Shown in pieces: positions 8,950 through 17,107 of a stretch of DNA of 39,563 nt (the stretch's first letter is position 1; each line of letters opens with the position of its first letter). A program made the position numbers and the translations under genes. A model generated the notes under the pieces. It was not told the DNA's origin and ran no database searches. It was given only the letters and a program-made list of their open reading frames with translations. The stretch spans positions 1-39,563 of the forward strand of contig JADGNY010000059.1 in assembly GCA_017883235.1 (NCBI GenBank). The letters run 5' to 3'. This DNA is from Thermoanaerobaculia bacterium. Its GTDB lineage: Bacteria; Acidobacteriota; Thermoanaerobaculia; Gp7-AA8.

Positions 8950-9195
8950 ATGACGATCGACGTTGACGCCGTCTACGAGAACGGCATCCTCACGCTCAAA
9001 CATCCCGTGGACATACCAGAGAACTCTGAGGTGCACGTGACGATTCAAACCGCCGCCGAGGCCAGAACTCCACTCGGCCGCCGCCTGCGCGAGCTGCGGG
9101 CGGAGATCGCACGGTCGGGCATAGCTCCTCTCGGTTGGGACGAGATCGAGAGTGAAGTTGCCGTCCGACGCGGCGGGTGGCGAGAAGGGTCGTGA
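8950..9195 (+). CDS. AF2212-like (DUF104-type) antitoxin
   Basis: An 81-residue antitoxin-like protein. Its N-terminal half (DAVYENGILTLKHPVDIPEN, then EVHVTI) has the short beta-rich pattern of AF2212/DUF104 antitoxins, which pair with PIN-domain toxins. The C-terminal half is Arg/Glu-rich and helical, suited to wrapping a toxin. A GGAGG at 8936-8940 precedes two possible starts, GTG 8947 and ATG 8950; ATG is listed. The stop overlaps the GTG start of the PIN gene by GTGA, the normal arrangement for such pairs. The partner toxin is frameshifted, so this antitoxin is probably functionally orphaned. Confidence 0.8.
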   Translation: MTIDVDAVYENGILTLKHPVDIPENSEVHVTIQTAAEARTPLGRRLRELRAEIARSGIAPLGWDEIESEVAVRRGGWREGS

Positions 9196-9601
9196 AGCTA
9201 ACGTTCGTGGATGCCGGCGTGCTGATCGCCGCCGCCCGAGGCGGCAATATCCAGGCCGCGCGTGCGACGGAGATCCTCGACGACCCCGAAAGAGAATTTG
9301 CTGCAAGCCCTTTCCTGCGGCTCGAGGTCGTTCCGCAAGCCTTGTTCAACAAGCGAGTCGTGAGGCGGAGTTTTATGAGGCTTTCTTTGCGACGGTGAGT
9401 CACTGGGCAATGGATCTCGCTGCCGTCGCAGAAATCGCGATTCGCGAGGCATCGACAAACGGCGTTGAGGCGATGGACGCCCTCCACGTAGCTGCTGCAG
9501 CGTCTGTCGGCGCCTCCGAATTGATCACGACGGAGAAACCTTCCCGTTCGATACATCGCGCTCGTGCCGTCAAGGTAGTCACGATTCATCCAGAGGCGTG
9601 A
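9192..9601 (+). pseudogene. PIN-domain (VapC-like) toxin, frameshifted
   Basis: The frame from GTG 9192 reads VKLTFVDAGVLIAAARG with the first PIN acidic residue, then FLRLEVVPQALFNK, and departs from the family near 9350-9360, ending at 9398. The rest of the domain continues in another frame from about 9356 (REAEFYEAFFATVSHWAMDL, then EAMDALHVAAAA with the third acidic position) to a stop at 9601. One missing base, or two extra, near 9355 explains this. PIN toxins are single-stranded-RNA or tRNA ribonucleases; the interrupted product should be inactive. I see no slippery heptamer suggesting programmed frameshifting. A sequencing error cannot be excluded. Confidence 0.82.
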
Positions 9602-9781
9602 GGATCGTCCCGTCCGGCGACTCCGCTCCCGCAACCCACTGATTCGTCGTGACTTAGGTGCGATAGAAAAACGAAGGTCTGGCCCCACGCGTTTTCCCCC
9701 GAAAGTTTTGGGCCTTCTCGCGACCACTTTCCGAGCTTCGGCGCCGAACGTCCCTCGCCTCCATCATGCTAAGGTTCAAGA

Positions 9782-10429
9782 ATGCGACACCCCGCATCGC
9801 TTGCCGTCTTGCTTTTCGTCGCCGCGCCGGTCGTTGCGCAGCAAGCAGTGCAGCCGACGCTCCCCGAGACAATCGACTGGCTGAGGGGAAAACTCCGGCA
9901 GTCCATGTCCTACCGGGACGAAGCTGGTGGTAGTGATGGTTTGACCACCTGGACCTTTAGCTCTGAGGTTCTTACCGCGAAAGACTCCGACGGCAAAGAC
10001 CTATGCGCGATACGACCACAGGGGGACTCGAGACCGGAATCGAAATGCTGGTGTTCCATGATCCTCTCCACCGAGGACTCCATGAATTCAACCCTTCAGG
10101 GGAAAAGGGTTCTCTGGGAGCGCTCGAAGGATATATTTGTCATCCCACTTGGGAGCCTTAGCCCCACAGGGATTAGCGTGACGGAACTCTTGCCTGACCC
10201 CGGCGAGCAACGAAAGGGTAGAGTTTTTATCTTGAAGGCGACCACGTACGGTTCGCGTCAGGAGATCTCTCACAAATCGAGCTTGATCGTTTACGACAAA
10301 GACCTGTCCTCCGAGGCGAAGGTCTCTTTGTTCGCCGTGCGCTTTCCCGATCGCGAAATAGCGGAACGCGTTGCGAAGGCGCTCGCACATGCTTCAACAC
10401 TGTGCGGGGCAAAGGCAGAACCGTTCTGA
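9782..10429 (+). CDS. Secreted protein of unknown function
   Basis: A 215-residue protein with a clear signal peptide: hydrophobic LAVLLFVAAPVV, then cleavage after AQ or AQQA near residues 20-22. I do not recognise a family. The mature part has a helical start (LPETIDWLRGKLRQSMSYRD), two cysteines in CAIRPQGDSRPESKCWC and a further one near the C-terminus, and a mixed strand pattern. Base composition here looks less GC-rich than in neighbouring polysaccharide genes, and codon choice is less biased, which hints at recent acquisition. It stands alone, with gaps of about 180 bp upstream and 98 bp downstream. Confidence 0.7.
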   Translation: MRHPASLAVLLFVAAPVVAQQAVQPTLPETIDWLRGKLRQSMSYRDEAGGSDGLTTWTFSSEVLTAKDSDGKDLCAIRPQGDSRPESKCWCSMILSTEDSMNSTLQGKRVLWERSKDIFVIPLGSLSPTGISVTELLPDPGEQRKGRVFILKATTYGSRQEISHKSSLIVYDKDLSSEAKVSLFAVRFPDREIAERVAKALAHASTLCGAKAEPF

Positions 10430-10527
10430 GTGACAGCACCGGCAAACCCTCGCCCGCTCTCCCGACACCCCGGCGACGATTGAACGAAGGGTGGGGGTGG
10501 TAGGATCAATCCGACGGGAGCGTCGAC

Positions 10528-10842
10528 ATGCTGGACGAAAAAACGACTCGCCGACTCTTCGATGAGGAGGCCGAGAAGCTCGGCATCACTCTCGGAGCAC
10601 AACACTCCATCAACTGGCAGATCCACCAAAACGCCACCGAAGCGGAGGCGCGTGCAACGATCGCAGAATCGCTCATCGCGTCGCTGAATCCTACGATCGT
10701 AGATAACTTACGGCGGTTGAACGCTCGCTGGGCAGAACTACAGCGAAACCCGCAGCCAGGCGTACCGGAGTGGGATGACGCAACGAGAGAGGTCGTCGAG
10801 GCGATCGCTGAGGCGCACAAACGGGCCTCAACCCTGCATTAG
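10528..10842 (+). CDS. Small acidic helical protein of unknown function
   Basis: A 104-residue, Glu/Ala-rich, almost entirely helical soluble protein with no signal peptide or membrane segment. It starts MLDEKTTRRLFDEEAEKLG; GGGAG about 8 bases upstream supports ATG 10528. I do not recognise a domain. Size and composition would suit a small regulator or antitoxin-like protein, but no toxin partner is adjacent, so this is only a possibility. A 7-bp stem hairpin follows the stop at 10851-10869. Confidence 0.6.
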   Translation: MLDEKTTRRLFDEEAEKLGITLGAQHSINWQIHQNATEAEARATIAESLIASLNPTIVDNLRRLNARWAELQRNPQPGVPEWDDATREVVEAIAEAHKRASTLH

Positions 10843-10850
10843 GACCTGTC

Positions 10851-10869
10851 AGCACTAGTCAGTAGTGCT
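10851..10869. repeat. Short perfect hairpin downstream of the small gene
   Basis: AGCACTA and TAGTGCT flank a 5-base loop. There is no T tract after it, so terminator function is uncertain. The rest of 10843-11046 has no gene, only a CACGCGAAGGCGCGAAGGGG repeat copy at about 10982-11001 that recurs near 11729-11748. Confidence 0.45.
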
Positions 10870-11046
10870 TGCGTGATCGCCGCACGAAGGTGCGACCCAA
10901 CTCTTTCCGCCTTCTCAATGAAAGCGACTTCCCGCACGACTCGCATGCCTCTACCCCCACAGGAACCGTGAACATCGGTCTCACGCGAAGGCGCGAAGGG
11001 GAAGCGGCGCGGCATGGTCCGTGGGAAATCTTAGTATTCTTCGACC

Positions 11047-11349
11047 TTGCTCGCCCCTACCCCTCGTGATCTCCTAACCGATCCTCAGGGACGTCCGTAC
11101 TTCCTGTGGGACATGGAGTTGACGCTTGATGAATTCGAACGGGCGCTGACGGATCACGACTCTTCGACGCATGCATATCTGATCGGCAAGCTGATGCGGC
11201 AGGCAAAGCCCGACGACGCATTGCAGTTCGTTTCGCCGCAACAGATCGCCGATGAATGGCCTTCGATCGAGCGCTATCTGGGCAAGTCCCGTCCATTCTG
11301 GGCGTGGCTGCTCGAGCAGTGGGAGCGGCTTGGGTACATCCACCGGTAG
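11047..11349 (+). CDS. Conserved-looking small protein of unknown function
   Basis: A 100-residue soluble protein starting at TTG 11047, the only reasonable start. It reads TPRDLLTDPQGRPYFLWDME, followed by a helical LDEFERALTD, HAYLIGKLMRQAKPDDALQF and a Trp-rich C-terminal end (PFWAWLLEQWERLG). The pattern of conserved-looking aromatic and charged blocks is typical of a real folded domain, and I have an uncertain memory of similar proteins encoded next to AbiEii-type nucleotidyltransferases. No such partner follows here: an inverted-repeat element starts 2 bp after the stop, so a downstream partner could have been displaced. Confidence 0.65.
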   Translation: MLAPTPRDLLTDPQGRPYFLWDMELTLDEFERALTDHDSSTHAYLIGKLMRQAKPDDALQFVSPQQIADEWPSIERYLGKSRPFWAWLLEQWERLGYIHR

Positions 11350-11350
11350 G

Positions 11351-11679
11351 CTAGTGTCGTGTCAGGGTTGAAGTCCGGGTTAAGCGCCTCTCAATTCACT
11401 GTCATCCTGAGCCGCCGAAGCTGCGAGTCGCGAAGCGATGAAGCAGCGTAGAGCCTGCCCTGAGCGCAGCCGGAGGGACGGTCGAAGGACCCCCAACTCG
11501 AAACCAGGGAAGGGCGGTGGAAGTCGACCAGCCCCCCTCCCTGTCCGGGTTTCAACTTGGGGGTCCTTCGACCGTCCTCCGCCGCGCAATCGCTCCGCGA
11601 TTACCCGGCTCCGGCGGCTCAGGATGACAGTGAATTGAGAGGCGCTCAACTCCGGACTTCAATGTTGACAGGACACTAG
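11351..11679. repeat. 329-bp inverted-repeat (MITE-like) element
   Basis: The element begins CTAGTGTCGTGTCA and ends TGACAGGACACTAG. The outer arms (about 65-70 bp, including CTCTCAATTCACTGTCATCC) are nearly perfect reverse complements. Inside, GGACGGTCGAAGGACCCCCAA is matched by its reverse complement further on. It encodes no protein I can support. Size, terminal inverted repeats and lack of a transposase fit a non-autonomous mobile element. The CTAG at both ends could be part of the repeat or a 4-bp target duplication. Confidence 0.7.
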
Positions 11680-11693
11680 GGCGCATCGGTAAC

Positions 11694-11735
11694 TTCGCGG
11701 CTTCGCGTGACATCGATCTCACGCGAAGCCGCGAA
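11694..11735 (-). terminator. 17-bp perfect hairpin after the VWA gene
   Basis: Arms 11694-11710 and 11719-11735 pair perfectly around an 8-base loop, just 3' of the minus-strand VWA gene. No T run follows, so this may be a repeat-derived stabilising hairpin and not an intrinsic terminator. The sequence CACGCGAAG...GCGCGAAGGGGAAG is shared with a copy near 10982. Confidence 0.5.
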
Positions 11736-11757
11736 GGCGCGAAGGGGAAGCCTCGGC

Positions 11758-14037
11758 CTACCCCCTCCTTGGATTCCCGAACACGAGCACCCCATCCACC
11801 GTGATATCCACGTTCGGCGTCTCGCTGGAAGGCACATCGACGATCGTGAACACGTACGTTCCAATCTGGTCGGGGTCCGTCGGGCCGGAGATTCGGCCGG
11901 TGCTGTTTAGTTGTGCTTTGACGAGCGAGGCGTAACCCGGTCCGAGGTAGTTGCCCGACTTGTCGCGTGGGGTGACGGTGATCTGGACTGTCCCGGCGGC
12001 GGGACGGGTCAACTTGACTTCGGTGTTGGCGCGGTCCGGTTTCACCTTCACGAAGGCTTCGAGGCGCTCGACGCGGTGCACGTGGCCGGTGCGCTCCATG
12101 TCCCAGTCGAGGACGGCTTCGAATCCGTAGGAGCCGGCGACGGTGGTCTGATCAAACGTGCCGGCGTAGATTCCGTGGCCCTGGTCTTTCAGATCGATCG
12201 TCACGACGTCCTGCGGCGTGACGCGCTTGAGCAGACCTTCATTCGTCAGGGCTGCCAGCTTGCGGTCGAACGGCGTCAGCTTGTCGCCGGCGGGCGTGAT
12301 GGTGATGCCGGTTGACTTGTCGGGAACGCGCTGATCGTGAAGGATCGTGCCGAGGCTGGCGGGAGGACGCTGGATGCGGACGCGGATCGATCCCGGGGGA
12401 AGGCCGGGGAGGCGCTTGCCGTCCCAGTCGGCGATGGCGCGGACAGTCAGCGTATCGCCCGTCGAGGCGCGGCCCGGATCGACCGACAGGGTGTAGTCGA
12501 GATGCCGTTCCAGGATGAGCGCGCTGAGGGAGTACGGAATCGGGTCCGGCCTTTGATCAATGCCGCGCTTCACGCGGGCCTTCCACGTACCGACGTCGGA
12601 CGGCTTGATGTTGAACATCTGGAACGAGCCCTGGGGTGTCTTCTTAGACGTGTCAGGAATGGCCGCCGTCCCGTTCGGACGGAAGACCTCGAGGTCGAGT
12701 GCAAGGCGCGTCGGCGGTGCCCACTGGACGCTAAAGACGACGCGTTGCGCCGAGTGATCGATGATCACCGGCTGCGGGGCGCTCGGACCCTTGCCGGTCA
12801 TCGTGTCGTGAAAGACCAGACCCATCGAGGCCGTATTGCCCTTGAGGAGGGCGATGAGCGTCATGCCGAGGGCATCGAACATCGTGGTGGCGTTGGCGCT
12901 GATGAACGAGACGCCCGACGTCTCGAACGAAACGTTCGTCAGCAGTGCCTGATCGACGGCGGCGGGTGTGCCGAAACCGATCGTCTGGATGGGAACGAAA
13001 CGTTTTCTCAACTCCTGCGGAAAGCCGCTGACGGGGATGAGGCCGAGAAATCCGCTCGCGGTCGGTTCGATCAGCGGCGCGGTGTTCTGCATTCCGTCCG
13101 TCACGACGACCAGCGACAAGTCGTGTGCAGGATCGAGCTTCCACTGCTTCATCGCTTCATTGATTCCGCCGCCGATCGACGTCGAGCCGCCGGGCGTCAG
13201 CGTGTTGACGTTGGTGCCGATCGCGTCCCACGGCACGCTGTTGCCGCGCTGAAGCCAGACGTTCGTCGGAGGATCGGCGCCAGCCAGCGTCTGCGCCGTG
13301 GCCGTGCTGTCGAAGAAAACATCGCCGAGGCGATCGTGCGACCATTCGGCGCCGTCCGCGGTCGGCTGGTCCATCTGCTGCCACTGGGCTACGAAGTTCG
13401 TGATGGCCGACTTGAGGATCTGTACCTTCGTCGCGCCGGACGCTGCACCCGGCGGCAGGTCGTTCATGCTCCCCGATTTGTCGAGCACGATCCCGACGTC
13501 GAACGGATGCCGCCCTTTGTTCGTCGCCGTCAGCACCGGCGCCACACCGTCGCCGACGAGGATGACGTTCGCCGGCGTGTCTCCGGTGTGTTTGGAGACC
13601 GCCGAGCATTCGACCGCCGGCGAGGCGACGATGTAGCTGGTGATGCGGTAATCGGTGACGTCCTGCGCTCCGACGAACCGCATGGGAATCTGTTTCTCGA
13701 CGGCGAACTGGGCGTTGCAGAAATCGGCGCCGAAGTTCGACAGCGGCTTGTAGGTGATCCGCACGTCATTCCCGCCGGCGGTCTCGTAGGTCACGAAGTC
13801 CGCGCCGTTCGGCTTCGTATCGCCGAGGTTCAAGGTGATGTTGCCATTCACCACGAGCTGCGAGCCGGCCGGTGCCGCGTTCAGCGTCAGCGTGATGCGT
13901 ACCTCGCCCGTTTCCTGTTGGGGATTACCTCGGATGGGGATGTCGAGGGTGAAGCTCTCACTCGCGGAGGCGGGAACCGATTGCAACACAAAGACGGCAC
14001 ACAGAACCGAGACCAGGGCGGCGGTCGTTCTCTTCAT
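11758..14037 (-). CDS. Secreted von Willebrand factor A domain protein
   Basis: A 759-residue exported protein. The signal peptide spans residues 1 to about 26 (LVSVLCAVFVLQSVPASASE). A beta-rich N-terminal domain covers about 27-170. A VWA domain begins at FDVGIVLDKSGSMND; its DxSxS metal-ion (MIDAS) motif is at about 186-190, and VVVTDGMQNT supplies a later MIDAS Asp. The C-terminal half (about 400-759) looks like successive beta-sandwich domains and ends without membrane anchor or sorting tail. VWA proteins bind protein or surface ligands in a metal-dependent way; the ligand here is unknown. A GAGG lies about 6 bases before ATG 14037. It is divergent from the ABC transporter pair, with 74 bp between, so their promoters must lie close together. 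Confidence 0.85.
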   Translation of the reverse strand: MKRTTAALVSVLCAVFVLQSVPASASESFTLDIPIRGNPQQETGEVRITLTLNAAPAGSQLVVNGNITLNLGDTKPNGADFVTYETAGGNDVRITYKPLSNFGADFCNAQFAVEKQIPMRFVGAQDVTDYRITSYIVASPAVECSAVSKHTGDTPANVILVGDGVAPVLTATNKGRHPFDVGIVLDKSGSMNDLPPGAASGATKVQILKSAITNFVAQWQQMDQPTADGAEWSHDRLGDVFFDSTATAQTLAGADPPTNVWLQRGNSVPWDAIGTNVNTLTPGGSTSIGGGINEAMKQWKLDPAHDLSLVVVTDGMQNTAPLIEPTASGFLGLIPVSGFPQELRKRFVPIQTIGFGTPAAVDQALLTNVSFETSGVSFISANATTMFDALGMTLIALLKGNTASMGLVFHDTMTGKGPSAPQPVIIDHSAQRVVFSVQWAPPTRLALDLEVFRPNGTAAIPDTSKKTPQGSFQMFNIKPSDVGTWKARVKRGIDQRPDPIPYSLSALILERHLDYTLSVDPGRASTGDTLTVRAIADWDGKRLPGLPPGSIRVRIQRPPASLGTILHDQRVPDKSTGITITPAGDKLTPFDRKLAALTNEGLLKRVTPQDVVTIDLKDQGHGIYAGTFDQTTVAGSYGFEAVLDWDMERTGHVHRVERLEAFVKVKPDRANTEVKLTRPAAGTVQITVTPRDKSGNYLGPGYASLVKAQLNSTGRISGPTDPDQIGTYVFTIVDVPSSETPNVDITVDGVLVFGNPRRG

Positions 14038-14111
14038 AAATCCTCACTCGTGTTAGGGAATAGTAAGCGTCTTTATCCTCGGGTGCGAATTCGGATACTC
14101 TCCCTCGTCCC

Positions 14112-15029
14112 ATGACGGAACAGATTGCCATTCGGGGTCTGCGCAAACAGTTTCCGAAGGTCCTGGCCGTTGCGGGGATCGACCTGAGCGTCGCCTCCGG
14201 AGAAGTCTTCGGATTACTCGGGCCGAACGGCGCCGGCAAGACCACCACGCTGGAGATGATCGAAGGGCTGACCAGGCCCGACGCCGGCGAGATCGTGATC
14301 AGCGGTCTGACGTGGGAACGGAACGCGCGAGAGATCCGGGCCAGGATCGGCGTCCAGCTCCAGGCCACGAGCCTCTACAACAAGATCACTCCGCGCGAAG
14401 CGCTGGACCTCTTCGGCGGCTACTACCCGAAGCGGCGCGGAACCGAGGAACTGCTCGATCTGGTGCAGCTCCGCGACAAGGCGGACGCGTATCACGTCAC
14501 CCTCTCCGGCGGCCAGGCGCAGCGGCTGGCGCTCGCGCTGGCGCTGGTCAACGATCCGGAAGTGGTGTTCCTCGACGAGCCGACCGCGGGACTCGATCCG
14601 CAAGGACGGCGCTCGTTGTGGGAAGTCGTCCGGGCTATGAAGGCCGAGGGGCGGACCATCGTGCTGACGACACACTACATGGATGAAGCGGAAGCGTTGT
14701 GCGACCGGCTGGCCATCCTCGATCACGGCAAGATCCTGCGCTCCGGCACCCCGGCCGAACTGATCGCCGGACTGGGCATCCCGAGCGTCGTCGAGCTCAC
14801 CTTCGAGGGCACGTCGCCCGATCCCGCGGACTTTGCGGCGCGCCTCGGCACGGCGGTCGAGGCTCGCGGGGACATCTGGGAAATACCGACACCCGATCCG
14901 AAGACGCTGCTGCCGCGTCTGTTCAGCGTGATCGAGACTACCCAACTCGAATACAACCAGGTTCACGTGCGGCGCGCCACGCTGGAGGATGTCTTCCTCC
15001 AGCTCACCGGCCGCAGCCTGCGCGAATGA
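14112..15029 (+). CDS. ABC transporter ATP-binding protein (ABC-2/DrrA type)
   Basis: A 305-residue ATPase that powers the membrane protein encoded next. Walker A is GPNGAGKT at 37-44, the signature is LSGGQ at 131-135, and Walker B with the catalytic Glu is VVFLDEP (D155, E156), followed by LTTHYMDEAEALCDRLA as the H-loop region. The C-terminal extension of about 85 residues is typical of DrrA-like drug, lipid or polysaccharide exporters. Its stop overlaps a possible ATG of the permease (15026). The substrate cannot be told; the polysaccharide genes nearby are suggestive only. Confidence 0.94.
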   Translation: MTEQIAIRGLRKQFPKVLAVAGIDLSVASGEVFGLLGPNGAGKTTTLEMIEGLTRPDAGEIVISGLTWERNAREIRARIGVQLQATSLYNKITPREALDLFGGYYPKRRGTEELLDLVQLRDKADAYHVTLSGGQAQRLALALALVNDPEVVFLDEPTAGLDPQGRRSLWEVVRAMKAEGRTIVLTTHYMDEAEALCDRLAILDHGKILRSGTPAELIAGLGIPSVVELTFEGTSPDPADFAARLGTAVEARGDIWEIPTPDPKTLLPRLFSVIETTQLEYNQVHVRRATLEDVFLQLTGRSLRE

Positions 15030-15043
15030 ACGGAGACGAATCG

Positions 15044-16123
15044 ATGAATCTGCCGAATCCGTTCAAGCTCCTCTGGCTCCAGTTCCGCAGCGAATGGCGG
15101 CTCTACGCACGCGACCGCGGCGCCATGTTCTGGACCTTCCTCTTCCCGCTCCTGATGCTCTTTGGCTTCGGCGTGATCTTCCGCTCGGGCGGCCCGCCGG
15201 CGCTGACGCTGGTGCGCATCGCGCCGGCGCAGGAGACGGCGCGCGATCGTGCCTTCCTCCAGGCGCTGGAGAATTCGCGGCTCAAGGTCGTGACGCTGAG
15301 CGCCGCCGATGCGGAGCAGCGCTGGGCGAAAGGCGAGACGACCGCGCAGCTCGAAAGCGCCGGCGACGGATATCGCCTGCGGCTCAACAGCTATCTCATC
15401 GCCCAGGGTCAGGTCGTGGCGCTGGCCGCGAGCCAGGCCTTCATGGTCGCGCAGGCGCGGCTGAAGGGATTGCCGGAGCCGGAGCGGATTCCGGTCGTCG
15501 TCGAGAGTCCCGGCCACGTGCACTCCGAGAACTACGCCGCGTTCCTCGTGCCGGGCTTGATCGGATTGAATCTGCTCAGCATGGGCCTCTTCGCCGTCGG
15601 CATGGTGACGGTGGCCTACCGGGAGAAGGGAAAGTTTCGCCGCCTGGCGGTGACGCCACTTCCGAAATGGGTCTTCCTCCTCGCCCAGATCCTCCAGCGC
15701 GTCACGGTGGTCATCCTGCAGACCGCGTTGCTGCTGCTGGCGGCGCGGTTCGGGTTCGGGATCGTCAACCAGGGCTCCTACGCGGTGTTCGCGGGTCTGG
15801 TCATCTTCGGAACGGCAACGTTCCTGGCGATGGGGTTCGCGCTTTCGAGTTTCGCCTCGACTGTCGAGACCTATGGCGCCATCTCGAATCTTGCCTTCTT
15901 CCCACTGATGCTGCTCTCCGGCGTCTACTTCCGCATCGATAATGCGCCGCAGTGGATGCAGAAGGTGGTCTTCGTCCTCCCACTGGCGCCGTATCTGAGG
16001 GCACTGCGCGCGGTCTTCAACGACGGAGCAACGCTTGCCGGCCACGGAACCGGCATGGCCATCATCGGCGTATGGGCGATGCTGTCGTTCGTCCTGGCGG
16101 TGAAACGCTTCCGCTGGGTGTAA
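15044..16123 (+). CDS. ABC-2 type transporter permease
   Basis: Membrane subunit of the exporter, about 359 residues. One hydrophobic segment lies near the N-terminus (AMFWTFLFPLLMLFGFGVIF), then comes an extracytoplasmic domain of about 140 residues. Five further membrane segments follow in the C-terminal half, from LVPGLIGLNLLSMGLFAVGM to IIGVWAMLSFVLAV. This is the classic ABC2_membrane_3/DrrB-like layout. Two starts are possible: ATG 15026, overlapping the ATPase stop, and ATG 15044, which has GGAG eight bases upstream; the latter is chosen. The pair forms a complete exporter with no obvious substrate gene. Confidence 0.9.
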   Translation: MNLPNPFKLLWLQFRSEWRLYARDRGAMFWTFLFPLLMLFGFGVIFRSGGPPALTLVRIAPAQETARDRAFLQALENSRLKVVTLSAADAEQRWAKGETTAQLESAGDGYRLRLNSYLIAQGQVVALAASQAFMVAQARLKGLPEPERIPVVVESPGHVHSENYAAFLVPGLIGLNLLSMGLFAVGMVTVAYREKGKFRRLAVTPLPKWVFLLAQILQRVTVVILQTALLLLAARFGFGIVNQGSYAVFAGLVIFGTATFLAMGFALSSFASTVETYGAISNLAFFPLMLLSGVYFRIDNAPQWMQKVVFVLPLAPYLRALRAVFNDGATLAGHGTGMAIIGVWAMLSFVLAVKRFRWV

Positions 16124-16140
16124 CGGCGGCGCTTCGGCGC

Positions 16141-16299
16141 GTTGTCGGTTGTACTTCATCCTGACGTGGAGCGTAGCGACACCGTCAGGATCTCCGGTGC
16201 GGCCGCGCGGACCCTGCCATGCGCAACTACCGAGCGGTCTGACCGGAGATCCTGACAGTGTCGCTGCGCTCCACGTCAGGATGAACGACAACCGATAAC
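16141..16299. repeat. 58-bp inverted repeat between convergent genes
   Basis: Arms 16141-16198 and 16242-16299 are reverse complements with only a few mismatches, around a 43-bp centre. The arms carry TTCATCCTGACGTGGAGCG, resembling the TCATCCTGAG-type dispersed repeats seen in many bacteria; the element at 11351-11679 also contains GTCATCCTGAG. It separates the permease gene from the convergent PIN toxin and could stop transcription from both. Confidence 0.75.
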
Positions 16300-16304
16300 A
16301 CCGG

Positions 16305-16721
16305 TCAGCGGCGAAGAGCAGGAAGGATATTGAAGCGGCCGCCGCCCAGCGGCCGGTAGACGCTGAAGTCGCGCCGGTCGATCGTGAAGATGCGCCGGAT
16401 GTTTTCCCGCTCCGCGACCCGCACCAGCGCCGCATCGGCCAGATCCATCGGCAGGTCGTAATACTTCTCCATCAACTCATGCATGCGCGGCGCATCGGCG
16501 ACGGTGAGCGGCAGGATCCCGATGGCCTCGCGGAGCACCATTTTCCACAAGGCATTCTGCGCGGCCTCCGCGCTTCGGAGAAGGTACATCGCCTCGGTGA
16601 AGGCAGGCCACACCGTGGCAATGGGCTCATCGATCCGGACCAGCGTGGCCCGGCAACTGGAGTGGTGGCGGTCGCTGGCGCTGATCAGCGCAACCATGGG
16701 ACCGGCATCGATGAGGATCAT
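16305..16721 (-). CDS. PIN-domain ribonuclease toxin (VapC-like), intact
   Basis: A 138-residue PIN domain, the full usual length. All acidic active-site positions are visible: D5 (MILIDAG), E43 (FTEAMYLL), D93/D96 (PMDLADAAL) and D115 (FTIDRRDF). VapC-like toxins cut specific RNAs when released from their antitoxin. ATG 16721 overlaps the stop of the antitoxin gene by 4 bases; the open frame extending upstream to 17174 is antisense or out-of-context sequence. It is the only undamaged PIN gene of four in this window. Confidence 0.9.
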   Translation of the reverse strand: MILIDAGPMVALISASDRHHSSCRATLVRIDEPIATVWPAFTEAMYLLRSAEAAQNALWKMVLREAIGILPLTVADAPRMHELMEKYYDLPMDLADAALVRVAERENIRRIFTIDRRDFSVYRPLGGGRFNILPALRR

Positions 16722-17002
16722 CGGCCGTGCGCCGCGTTCCGGCGAAGGATCTCCGCAAACTGCTCGCCGGTGGAATCGGAAAGGTCCGGCGGAAGATCGG
16801 TCACCGAGCCGATGAGATCGACGATCTCGTCGTAAGGCCGCGGCGGCCTTTCTTTCCCGTTGCGGACATACACCCTGACCGCATCGCGGATGACGTCCGA
16901 GACGGAGCTCTTCTGCCTCCGGGCCAACCCGCGGACCGTGCCCTCTTCGTCGTCGTTCAGCCGCACGCTGATCGTCGTGCTCTGCTTTTGCCGTTCGCGC
17001 AT
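16718..17002 (-). CDS. Ribbon-helix-helix antitoxin
   Basis: A 94-residue antitoxin. Residues about 8-45 read STTISVRLNDDEEGTVRGLA then SVSDVIRDAVRVYV, the strand-helix-helix pattern of RHH (CopG/Arc-type) DNA-binding proteins. The C-terminal part (PRPYDEIVDLIG onward) would bind and neutralise the PIN toxin. ATG 17002 is chosen. A TTG at 17020 is in frame, but a TATTAC hexamer 9 bp upstream of 17002 could be a -10 element and there is no Shine-Dalgarno, so transcription may begin almost at the ATG (inference). Such antitoxins usually repress their own operon. Confidence 0.85.
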   Translation of the reverse strand: MRERQKQSTTISVRLNDDEEGTVRGLARRQKSSVSDVIRDAVRVYVRNGKERPPRPYDEIVDLIGSVTDLPPDLSDSTGEQFAEILRRNAAHGR

Positions 17003-17107
17003 GACACAAATGTAATACAAACGCAGGAAAGAAGCAAGTGCCGGCGGCGAGCGCGCTTCTTCGTGGCATAATCGTCCACGCCGCAGTCGCCGACCGTTCC
17101 ATCATCC

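Noticed and set aside
8407-9306. Minus-strand frame of 299 codons through the minisatellite and antitoxin
   Set aside because: It is open only because the 21-bp repeat has no stops in any frame, and it runs antisense to the antitoxin and PIN genes.
14963-16435. Minus-strand 490-codon frame
   Set aside because: It covers the ABC permease on the other strand and has an Arg/His/Gln-rich composition without motifs.
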